Shown piece by piece: positions 1-6,886 of a DNA stretch of 64,000 bases. Position 1 is the first letter of the stretch. The number at the start of each line of letters is the position of its first letter. The position numbers and the translations under genes are program-made. Below the pieces are notes generated by a model. It searched no databases and had not been told where the DNA came from. It saw nothing but the letters and a program-made list of their open reading frames with translations. The DNA is from UBA6055 sp965203755 (lineage in GTDB: Bacteria; Chloroflexota; Anaerolineae; Aggregatilineales; Phototrophicaceae). The DNA is taken from the NCBI GenBank assembly GCA_965203755.1, contig OZ241910.1, forward strand, positions 1,612,001-1,676,000. The letters run 5' to 3'.

Positions 1-831
1 GCCTTGCGCGGCGTATTCTTCGAGATAAATGGCGGCGCCGACGCCAATCGGCAGCGCCACCAGCGCCACTACCGCCATCAATCCTGCCGAGCCAATCAGC
101 GCGGTGCGGACCCCAGCCAAAGCCGGGGTACTCGACATCGGCGTCGTGATGAACTCGCTGTTCAGCCAGCTGTGAAAGCGAATCACCGTGACCTTGGCTT
201 CGTCAAGCCGTTTGTTTTTTTTATAGGCTTCCAGCAGCCGGCCTTCGATTTCCGCTTGGATGGCGTCAAAGTTAAAGATGGCTTCGACAAATGTGAAGCT
301 GGCAATAACCTGCGGTTTGACCACGTTATCCCGCACCAATCGCCGCAGCGCGGCGGCGCTGGCATAGCTTGCCAATAAGCCCGCCTGCTCTTCGGCGCTG
401 ATATGCTTTAGCAGCTGGTCGGCGATCGCGGCATCGACATTGGGGTCGGCGACGATCTCGGCGACAGTGGAGCGGGTGAAGTCATCCACATCCACCTGGC
501 TGATGGCATCGCGAATCAGCGCCCGCAGCCGTCTGCCGGCATGGTCAGCCAAAATCAGCGCCAGCTCCTGACTGTCAAGCTCTTCCAATCGCCGGCCGCC
601 GGCAAGTGTCTCTGGTTCAACCGTATTCACAACGCCGATAGCGCCAAAGGCCTCATTGACAACGTTCAAAAACAAGGCAATCAGCGCCAGTGTAGCCACG
701 CCGACCGAAAAATAGTTGAAGGCTTTGCCCAGATTGCCGCGGCGCCGACGGGCTTGCAGACGTTGGAAGAACTCCGCTTCCGCCGGCATGTAGCGGAGCT
801 TGTTTTTGTTTTTCGCTTTGTCTTTCGCCAT
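1..831 (-). CDS. pstA: Phosphate ABC transporter permease PstA (3' end outside window)
   Basis: Membrane permease of the high-affinity phosphate importer, pairing with PstC. The reading frame is open from an ATG at 831 to the window edge, giving 277 residues without the C-terminus. Visible parts are a basic N-terminus, a first membrane helix near residues 35-60, and then about 170 mostly charged, helix-like residues before the next membrane helix and an ALPIGVGAAIYLEEYA motif typical of PstA/PstC. The long segment between the first two helices is an insertion relative to common PstA proteins of about 280-300 residues. The start overlaps the pstC stop as TAATG, so translation is probably coupled. 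Family assignment is firm; what the insert does is unknown. Confidence 0.88.
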   Translation of the reverse strand, partial: MAKDKAKNKNKLRYMPAEAEFFQRLQARRRRGNLGKAFNYFSVGVATLALIALFLNVVNEAFGAIGVVNTVEPETLAGGRRLEELDSQELALILADHAGRRLRALIRDAISQVDVDDFTRSTVAEIVADPNVDAAIADQLLKHISAEEQAGLLASYASAAALRRLVRDNVVKPQVIASFTFVEAIFNFDAIQAEIEGRLLEAYKKNKRLDEAKVTVIRFHSWLNSEFITTPMSSTPALAGVRTALIGSAGLMAVVALVALPIGVGAAIYLEEYAAQG

Positions 832-2906
832 TAGTACGTCTCCCGGAAGCGGCTGATGATGACGCGGCTTAGGACATTGAGCAGGAAGGTCATCAGGAAG
901 AGGGTCAAGCCAATCGCAAAGATGCTGTTGTAATCAATCGAATCATAGCTCAAATCGCCGCCGCTGATGCGCGCAATGTGTCCGGTCATGGTTTCAGCCG
1001 AGTCAAAGGGATTGAAGGTGAAGTTGGGCCCGGCGCCGGCGGCGATGGCGACGATCATCGTCTCGCCGATGGCGCGCGACACCGCCACGATAAAGGCGGC
1101 CAAAATACCGGACAAAGCCGCCGGAATAACCACTTTGACCACCGTTTCCAGCTTGGTTGCGCCCAGCCCATAAGACGCTTCCCGCAGCGCGCGCGGCACG
1201 GCGTGGAGGGCGTCCTCGCTCATCGAGCTAATGAGCGGGATAATCAATATCCCGACCACGACGCCAGCCGAACCGGTATTGTAAATGTTGACCACATCGG
1301 CGCCAAAGACCGACCGCAGCAGCGGCGTCATAAAGGTCAGCGCGAAGTAACCGTAGACCACGGTCGGGATGCCGGCCAGAATTTCGAGCATCGGCTTGAG
1401 CGTATTGCGGATGTTTGGGGCGGCGTATTCGCTAAGGTAGACAGCCGCGCCGATGCCCAGCGGCAATGCCACCAGGATGGCGATGGCGCTGGTCATCAAA
1501 GTGGCATTGATGAGCGGAATGACGCCAAATTCGCCAATCGCCGGAATCCAGCTGGTATGGCTGAAAAATTCAAGGATCGTCGGGCGGTCGTTGTATTCAA
1601 CCGCGGCCCCCTGCTTGTGCGGCGCAATGGTATGCTCGCCGCGGGCGCCGCGCAAAACCTCGAAGCGCGGGACATAACCAGCTTCGACGAACATCTCGCC
1701 AAGCCGCTCGGTCAAGGGAAAGACGGTCGAGCTGCCGGTCAAAATGAGATGCCCGCGCGCCTCGGCCGGATTCACTGGCGAAAGCTCGCCGGCGCCAGCT
1801 GCCATGCGCCAGTTCTTGCCGGCTTGTTCAAGCGCGGCGGCGGATGCCCGAAAATAACCGACCTCCATAATCACATCGCTGACGTTCGCCAGATAATAGC
1901 TGATGAAATCAGCCGCCTGGGGATGGGCGCGCATGATGTCGGCATCGCTGTAGATGAAGAGCGGCCGCGACAGCGCATAGCCGCTGGCGGCGGTTTCGGC
2001 CGCCGGAAGCACGCCGTCCACTGCCAAAATCCGAAGCCGGTCGGCATGGGCGAGATAGTAGGCATAACCAAAAAAACCAATGCTAAAAGGATCGCGGCTG
2101 ATGCTGCCGGCCAGTTTATGGTCGTGCGCCGATGAAATCGGGTTCTTGGCAAGCAGCGCGTCGGGATTGTTATCCAGCGCTTCCTCGACAAAGAAATCAA
2201 ACGTGCCGCTGTCTTCGTCTGGAACAATCAACTGGATCGGCTCCGGCGGCCATTCGGCGCGCACATCCGACCACTTTTCGGCTTCACCGAAAATCTGACG
2301 CAGTTCTGCGAACGAAACGGCCTTGAGGAAGTCATTGTCGCGGCTGACGGCAATCGCCAGGGCATCGGCGCCGATTTGGAATGGGATGGGGGTGATGCCA
2401 ACGGCGGCGCAGGCGGCGATTTCATGCGGTTTAATCGGGCGGCTGGCATTGACAATCATCGGGCGCGGCGCTTCCGCCGCCAGCGTCTCATCCGCCGCGC
2501 ACCAGCGCGCAAAGCCGCCGCCGGTTCCCGACACCGCCATTGTAAGCCGGTTGTTCTGAAATGCGGCGACTTCCATGACTTCCTGCCCGATGCGAATCGA
2601 ATCGCCTTCCTGAATATCATCCAGCGCGTTGCCCGGCTGGACCGCGAAGGCTGTGGCGGAATCGTCCATGTCGCTAAGGATGGCGCGGTTGGTGTCCACC
2701 CATTGATCGCGGGTGAAAAACGAAATCGATTCGTTGCCCAAAACCAGGATAATGCCAAGCGTGGTAAAAATAGACAGCAGCCCGCAGGCAAACAAACTTA
2801 TTTGAATCACGAATTCGTGGAGCTTGAATTGATGCTTTAAGTTCAAAAGTCCCGTGTTTTTCTGCACGAGATGCTCTTTCGGGATAGCGCGGTTCTTTGG
2901 GTTCAT
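831..2906 (-). CDS. pstC: Phosphate ABC transporter permease PstC with inserted, permuted PstS-like domain
   Basis: Permease subunit for phosphate import, 691 residues against roughly 300 in ordinary PstC. The ATG at 2906 is chosen because AGAAAGGA lies just upstream; the frame also runs on to 3023, into pstS. One membrane helix lies at about residues 32-58. A periplasmic-binding-protein domain follows at about 121-371, with NASRPIK, GADALAIAV and DSGTFDFFVEE. At about 385-411 comes a stretch starting ILTGSSTVFPLTER, which in normal PstS is the N-terminal phosphate-binding strand. Permease helices start near 450 and include LPLGIGAAVYLSEYA and AIGETMIVAIAAG. The inserted domain closely resembles the neighbouring PstS, also at DNA level, which suggests duplication. 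It lies 52 bp after pstS and overlaps pstA. Confidence 0.9.
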   Translation of the reverse strand: MNPKNRAIPKEHLVQKNTGLLNLKHQFKLHEFVIQISLFACGLLSIFTTLGIILVLGNESISFFTRDQWVDTNRAILSDMDDSATAFAVQPGNALDDIQEGDSIRIGQEVMEVAAFQNNRLTMAVSGTGGGFARWCAADETLAAEAPRPMIVNASRPIKPHEIAACAAVGITPIPFQIGADALAIAVSRDNDFLKAVSFAELRQIFGEAEKWSDVRAEWPPEPIQLIVPDEDSGTFDFFVEEALDNNPDALLAKNPISSAHDHKLAGSISRDPFSIGFFGYAYYLAHADRLRILAVDGVLPAAETAASGYALSRPLFIYSDADIMRAHPQAADFISYYLANVSDVIMEVGYFRASAAALEQAGKNWRMAAGAGELSPVNPAEARGHLILTGSSTVFPLTERLGEMFVEAGYVPRFEVLRGARGEHTIAPHKQGAAVEYNDRPTILEFFSHTSWIPAIGEFGVIPLINATLMTSAIAILVALPLGIGAAVYLSEYAAPNIRNTLKPMLEILAGIPTVVYGYFALTFMTPLLRSVFGADVVNIYNTGSAGVVVGILIIPLISSMSEDALHAVPRALREASYGLGATKLETVVKVVIPAALSGILAAFIVAVSRAIGETMIVAIAAGAGPNFTFNPFDSAETMTGHIARISGGDLSYDSIDYNSIFAIGLTLFLMTFLLNVLSRVIISRFRETY

Positions 2907-2958
2907 GCAGTCCTTTCTCTTGCCTGGCGCAAGGCGCGAAAATCGGTCTGTCGGCGGA

Positions 2959-3969
2959 CTAATTTTCTGCTTCCGCGGCGGTGGATGGCTCCTCATCTTG
3001 CAAATCCAGCGCGGCATCGCCAATCGGTATCAGTCCATTAGCGATGCGCCAGTAGTCGATAGCGCCGGCAAAGGCGTATTCCGATGCCGGGAAGTAGCCC
3101 ACATCAACCACCTCATCATTGACATGCCGCAGGTAGAAGTTGATAAAGGCGTTGACCGGCGGCTTTTCGCCCATGATGCCGGCGTCGCTGTAAATGAAGA
3201 GCGGCCGCGCCAGTGGATAGCTGCCGTCATCGGTGGTTTCGGCATTGGCTTCAATGCCTTCAATGTTGATGATGTTCAGCGCATCCTGATTTTCGACATA
3301 ATAGGCATAGCCAAAGAAGCCGATGGCGTAGGGACTGCCGGCGATGCCCTGCACCAGTACGTTGTCGTCTTCGGAAAGCTGCGGGCCGGCGCTTAGGATC
3401 GGCTCTTTGTCTTTGTCAAACACTTCTTCGACAAAGTAATCAAAGGTGCCGCTGTCGGTGCCGGGGATAAAACGCTGGATCGCTTCTGGCGGCCATTCGG
3501 CGCGGACATCGGCCCATGTCTCGGCCGTGCTGAAGATGGCCGCCAGTTCTTCCAGGGTCACATCAGTGACAAAGTCGTTTTCGACCGATACGGTGACCGC
3601 GAGCGCATCCGTGCCGACGCGGAACTCAATCGGCGTGCGCCCGACAGCAGCGCAGGATTCGACTTCGCTGTCTTTGATGGGGCGCGAGGCGTTGCTGATG
3701 TCGGTTTCGCCTTCAACGCAGAAACGTTCAAAGCCGGCGCCAGAGCCAATCGATGCGATGGAAGGGGCGACGCCGCCAGCCTCGGTCCACAGTTCAGCCA
3801 TGCGCTCGCTTAATGGAAAGACGGTTGAACTGCCGGCGGTGATGATTTCACCTTCGGTGTATTCCAGCGGGTCAACCTCTGGCAGCGCGGGTTCATCCTG
3901 CTGGGCAAACGCGCCAGCCGCGGCCAAGATGAGCACGATAAGCAGTGAAGCCAAACGCACCTTGTGCAT
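2959..3969 (-). CDS. pstS: Phosphate-binding protein PstS
   Basis: Extracytoplasmic phosphate receptor of the Pst transporter, 336 residues. The ATG at 3969 is preferred over the in-frame ATG at 4041: it begins a signal peptide (MHKVRLASLLIVLILAAAG, cleavage near AFAQQ) and is preceded by AGGAGA. PstS motifs are AGSSTVFPLSERM near the N-terminus, GSGAGFERFC, NASRPIK, and DSGTFDYFVEE, whose serine and threonine normally contact phosphate. The C-terminus carries an acidic tail. It is the first gene of a pstS-pstC-pstA operon and sits downstream of Pho-box-like repeats, so phosphate-starvation control is likely. No lipobox cysteine is visible, so it may be secreted or held by another partner. 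Confidence 0.92.
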   Translation of the reverse strand: MHKVRLASLLIVLILAAAGAFAQQDEPALPEVDPLEYTEGEIITAGSSTVFPLSERMAELWTEAGGVAPSIASIGSGAGFERFCVEGETDISNASRPIKDSEVESCAAVGRTPIEFRVGTDALAVTVSVENDFVTDVTLEELAAIFSTAETWADVRAEWPPEAIQRFIPGTDSGTFDYFVEEVFDKDKEPILSAGPQLSEDDNVLVQGIAGSPYAIGFFGYAYYVENQDALNIINIEGIEANAETTDDGSYPLARPLFIYSDAGIMGEKPPVNAFINFYLRHVNDEVVDVGYFPASEYAFAGAIDYWRIANGLIPIGDAALDLQDEEPSTAAEAEN

Positions 3970-4045
3970 GGGTGACTTTTTCTCCTGAATGCCTGTCGGA
4001 TAAAATGAGTGGATTTTCCACATCGACTGGAGCTTAGGCACAGTC

Positions 4046-4095
4046 TGTTAATATACAGCCCGCGTTATGTTAAATGGATATGATTGTTATGTTAA
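4046..4095 (-). promoter_or_regulatory. Pho-box-like direct repeats and promoter of pstS
   Basis: On the minus strand, TTAACA occurs three times at an exact 22-bp period (plus-strand TGTTAA at 4046-4051, 4068-4073 and 4090-4095). The two upstream copies are identical over 12 bases (ATTTAACATAAC, plus 4064-4075 and 4086-4097). TTAACA repeats with 11-bp-multiple spacing are the PhoP-type box known in Gram-positive bacteria. A TATATT -10 candidate (plus 4050-4055) overlaps the third repeat, which places the others near -30 and -50. Binding by a PhoB/PhoP-type regulator is inferred. Confidence 0.6.
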
Positions 4096-4140
4096 ATTTG
4101 ATTTAACTGTTTTGACATTCATTCAATAAACCGCATCCAT

Positions 4141-4168
4141 TTGTGATTTTCGGCTCTGGCGATACAAT
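4141..4168 (+). promoter_or_regulatory. Candidate promoter of the peptide-type permease genes
   Basis: TTGTGA at 4141-4146 and TACAAT at 4163-4168 are separated by 16 bp and lie 35 bp upstream of the permease ATG at 4204. The pair is a reasonable sigma-70-type match and is divergent from pstS. Confidence 0.42.
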
Positions 4169-4203
4169 GAAAGGGAAACCCAAAATGATGGGCAAGATGA
4201 CTG

Positions 4204-5238
4204 ATGTTTAAGTATTTTCAACGGCGGCTGCTGCAAGCGGTCCCGACCTTTTTTGGCGTGACCTTCATTGTCTTCATCATTATTCTAGCTGCCCCCGGCG
4301 ACCCGATTGACATGATCACCTGGGGTTTGAACGCCGACCAGAAGACGGCCAAAGAAACAAAGGAAACAATGCGCCGTCAGCTTGGCCTTGACCGGCCGCC
4401 GCTGGAGCAGTACCTCTACTGGATGATTGGCAATGACTGGGCGCAGCTGGATGATGAGGACGGCGACGTTAAAACCCGCAAACGCTACGGTCTGCTGCGC
4501 GGTGACCTCGGCGATTCGATTAAACAGAAAAAACCGGTGATGAGCTTGATCGCGCAGCGGATTCCGGCGACCCTGCGTTTGGGTGTGACGGCGCTCATTC
4601 TGGGTTATCTGGCGGGTGTGATTTTGGGGATGCTGGCGGCCGTCTTCCACCGAACCTGGCTCGACCAGCTGATTCGGATTATTTCGGTAGTCGGCAATGC
4701 CGTGCCGGCCTTTTGGCTCGGTTTGCTGTTGATTATCGTCTTCGGCGTGCAGCTGAAATGGCTGCCCATGAGCGGCATGGAAGACATCACGCGGCGCGCC
4801 GACGAATTTGATTTAGGCGATGCGCTGTCGCACATGATTCTGCCGGTGTTTGTGCTGTCGCTGAACACCATCGCCTTCATCTCGCGTTTCACGCGCACGC
4901 AAATGCTGGAGACGCTTCAGCAGGATTACATCCGCGCTGCCTACGCCAAGGGCTTGCAGACGCGGCTGGTCTGGATGCGTCATGCCCTGCGAAACAGCCT
5001 GCTGCCGGTGGCGACTTTTCTGGGGCCGTCCATCGGAACGCTGCTGGCCGGCGCGGTGATTATCGAGCGGGTCTTTCAGTGGCCGGGGATCGGCAAGCTG
5101 GTTTTCGACGCTGTGTTCCAGCGCGATTATCCGTTGATAATGGGTTCGGTGGTGGTCGCTTCGGTGATGTTCATTATTGGCGTGCTGATTTCCGATGCGC
5201 TGTACGTCATCCTTGACCCCCGCATCCGTTTGGAATAG
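4204..5238 (+). CDS. Peptide/nickel-type ABC transporter permease (DppB/OppB family)
   Basis: Inner-membrane permease for uptake of peptides or similar solutes, 344 residues. The typical family N-terminus is present (FKYFQRRLLQAVPTFFGVT), with membrane helices near 12-30, 125-147, 160-182, 210-227, 270-290 and 315-335. The EAA loop that contacts the ATPase is at about 241-268 (DYIRAAYAKGL). Residues about 76-98 are an acidic insertion (NDWAQLDDEDGDVK) between the first helix and the conserved GDLG segment. The next permease starts 7 bp after the stop. No ATPase subunit follows, so the energising subunits must be encoded elsewhere. Substrate cannot be told from sequence. Confidence 0.9.
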   Translation: MFKYFQRRLLQAVPTFFGVTFIVFIIILAAPGDPIDMITWGLNADQKTAKETKETMRRQLGLDRPPLEQYLYWMIGNDWAQLDDEDGDVKTRKRYGLLRGDLGDSIKQKKPVMSLIAQRIPATLRLGVTALILGYLAGVILGMLAAVFHRTWLDQLIRIISVVGNAVPAFWLGLLLIIVFGVQLKWLPMSGMEDITRRADEFDLGDALSHMILPVFVLSLNTIAFISRFTRTQMLETLQQDYIRAAYAKGLQTRLVWMRHALRNSLLPVATFLGPSIGTLLAGAVIIERVFQWPGIGKLVFDAVFQRDYPLIMGSVVVASVMFIIGVLISDALYVILDPRIRLE

Positions 5239-5245
5239 GTGCGTT

Positions 5246-6160
5246 ATGGCAAGAAAGTCCAAGGTCTCCAAAATCATTGATGGTGAGTCGAGACGTCCGG
5301 CGCGCTCGTTCTGGCGCGATGCGGCCGCTTTTATCCTGCGCGACCGATTGACGATGCTGGCCATCACTGCGCTGGTCATTTTCACGCTGATTGGCGTCGC
5401 CGGGCCGCCGATTATCGAAAATGTGTTTGAGATTGACGTCAACAATACGCGGGTCATCGTCCGCTTCAAACAGCCCGGACAGGACGGCTACCTGCTGGGC
5501 GCCGACCAACTGGGCCGCGACCAATTCCTGCGCCTGATTTATGGCGGGCGGGTTTCGCTTACGATTGCCTATCTGGCCAGTGTCTTGATTATCCTGATTG
5601 GCGCTAGCCTGGGCTTGCTGGCCGGCTATTATGGCCGGCGGATGGACGACCTGATTTCGTGGATGATCAACACCCTAAGCTCGATTCCCCCGCTGTATCT
5701 GTTTTTGATTGCCTCGGCCATCTGGGAGCCATCTCCAGAGGCCTTGATTGTGATCATGGCGGCGCTGGGCTGGGTCGGCACGACGCGGCTGGTGCGCGGC
5801 GAAACGCTTTCGCTCAAGGAACGCGATTATGTGCTGGCGGCGCGGGCTTTGGGGGCATCTGATGTCCGCATTTTGGTCTCGCATATCCTGCCAAATGTTT
5901 TTTCGATTGTCATGGTCACGATGACGATTATCGCCGGCAATCTGATTCTGCTTGAATCTGGCTTGAGCTATCTGGGAGTCGGGATTCAGCCGCCGACGCC
6001 GACCTGGGGCAATATGCTCACCGATTCGCGCAGCTATTTTGTGACGGGCGTCCATCTGGTGGTCTGGCCGGGCATCTTGATTATGGTCACGGTGCTGTGC
6101 TTTTATCTGGTGGGCGATGGCCTGCGAGATGCGCTGGATCCGCGCCGCTATCAGCAGTAG
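5246..6160 (+). CDS. Peptide/nickel-type ABC transporter permease (DppC/OppC family)
   Basis: Second permease subunit, 304 residues, partner of the upstream DppB-like protein. The ATG at 5246 follows the previous stop by 7 bp with AGG upstream; an upstream in-frame start at 5195 would overlap the first permease heavily. The family hallmark YLLGADQLGRDQFLRLIYGG sits at 82-101. The EAA loop is near 194-221 (DYVLAARALGASD), followed by ILPNVFSIVMV and the SYLGVGIQPPTPTWG motif near 241-255 found in DppC proteins. About six membrane helices are visible. The operon appears to consist only of the two permeases; a solute-binding protein lies 0.7 kb downstream on the other strand. Confidence 0.9.
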   Translation: MARKSKVSKIIDGESRRPARSFWRDAAAFILRDRLTMLAITALVIFTLIGVAGPPIIENVFEIDVNNTRVIVRFKQPGQDGYLLGADQLGRDQFLRLIYGGRVSLTIAYLASVLIILIGASLGLLAGYYGRRMDDLISWMINTLSSIPPLYLFLIASAIWEPSPEALIVIMAALGWVGTTRLVRGETLSLKERDYVLAARALGASDVRILVSHILPNVFSIVMVTMTIIAGNLILLESGLSYLGVGIQPPTPTWGNMLTDSRSYFVTGVHLVVWPGILIMVTVLCFYLVGDGLRDALDPRRYQQ

Positions 6161-6195
6161 CGTCTTCCGGCTTTTGGACTGTGGCTGGTGTGTGA

Positions 6196-6201
6196 TATAC
6201 T
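6196..6201 (+). promoter_or_regulatory. Extended -10 promoter element for the coiled-coil gene
   Basis: TATACT is preceded by TGA, giving the extended -10 pattern TGNTATACT, 39 bp upstream of the ATG at 6241. The -35 region (TTGGAC at 6174-6179, 16-bp spacing) is weak, as is usual for extended -10 promoters. Confidence 0.45.
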
Positions 6202-6240
6202 GATTACAGTTCAAGACAGCGACGCAAAGGACAGTGAGAA

Positions 6241-6795
6241 ATGAACTGGGAGCAAATCCTCGCCATGAATGCGCCGGTCATCACAGTTATGATTGGCTTG
6301 TTTGTATGGCTGCGGACGGACATCAAGCGCCTTAGAGATGAGGTCAAAAGCGACATGAAGCGTCTTGAAGACCGGTTGGAAGCTAAGCTGGAAAGCGATA
6401 TTGGTCGTCTCGAAGACAGGGTCTCAAGCGACATGAAGCGTCTTGAAGACCGGTTAGAAGCTAAGCTGGAAAGCGACATCAAACATCTTGAAGACAAGAT
6501 CTCAAGCGACATTGGTCGTCTCGAAGACAAGGTCTCAAGCGATATCGGTCGTCTCGAAGCTAAGCTGGAAAGCGACATCAAACATCTTGAAGACAAGGTC
6601 TCAAGCGACATGAGACGCTTTGAGGACGCGTTCAAAAGCGATATTGAGCGCCTTGAAGACAAGATGGATGCCGGCTTTCTGACGGTGGATGACCGACTGC
6701 GGCAAGTAGAACACGAACAGGCGCGGATGGCTGGCTTGCTGGAAGGCTTGGCATTGACGGGCAGGCTGCCGAGCGGCGAAAGCCAAAGCGCATAA
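6241..6795 (+). CDS. Membrane-anchored hendecad-repeat coiled-coil protein
   Basis: Unrecognised protein of 184 residues. Residues 6-25 form one membrane helix close to the N-terminus. Residues 37-143 are an almost perfect array of 11-residue repeats on the pattern SDI-x-RLED-x-(V/L)-S. Two units are lengthened by four residues (EAKL) near 48-51 and 74-77. Eleven-residue periodicity predicts a right-handed or nearly straight coiled coil about 15 nm long. A C-terminal segment (FLTVDDRLRQVEHEQARMAGLLEGLA) continues the helix. The repeats are also visible in the DNA as 33-bp units, so copy number may drift. A ribosome site (AAAGGACAGTGAGAA) precedes the ATG. The function is unknown; a spacer or tether role is only a guess. 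Confidence 0.8.
   Translation: MNWEQILAMNAPVITVMIGLFVWLRTDIKRLRDEVKSDMKRLEDRLEAKLESDIGRLEDRVSSDMKRLEDRLEAKLESDIKHLEDKISSDIGRLEDKVSSDIGRLEAKLESDIKHLEDKVSSDMRRFEDAFKSDIERLEDKMDAGFLTVDDRLRQVEHEQARMAGLLEGLALTGRLPSGESQSA
6351..6640 (+). repeat. 33-bp tandem repeats inside the coiled-coil gene
   Basis: Units built on AGCGACATnaagCgtCTtGAaGAC recur every 33 bp, with two 45-bp units, in frame with the 11-residue protein repeat. Neighbouring units share long identical stretches, which points to recent expansion by unequal exchange or slippage. Confidence 0.75.
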
Positions 6796-6825
6796 CAGCC
6801 CCTGCCATACTCCGCGCTAAATGAA

Positions 6826-6853
6826 AATCTCCCCTCTTTAGTGAGGGGAGATT
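6826..6853. terminator. Perfect stem-loop between convergent genes
   Basis: AATCTCCCCT (6826-6835) pairs perfectly with AGGGGAGATT (6844-6853) around an 8-base loop. It lies between the stop of the coiled-coil gene and the stop of the convergent solute-binding gene, so it probably acts as a terminator in both directions, although no long T-run follows. Confidence 0.6.
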
Positions 6854-6886
6854 CGTCTGCGTTGCGCCGGCGGAAGATGAGCGAAA

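Noticed and set aside
978..2135. 385-codon open frame on the plus strand opposite pstC
   Set aside because: Low-complexity Arg/His/Gln-rich translation typical of an antisense frame in GC-rich DNA; pstC on the other strand has clear motifs.
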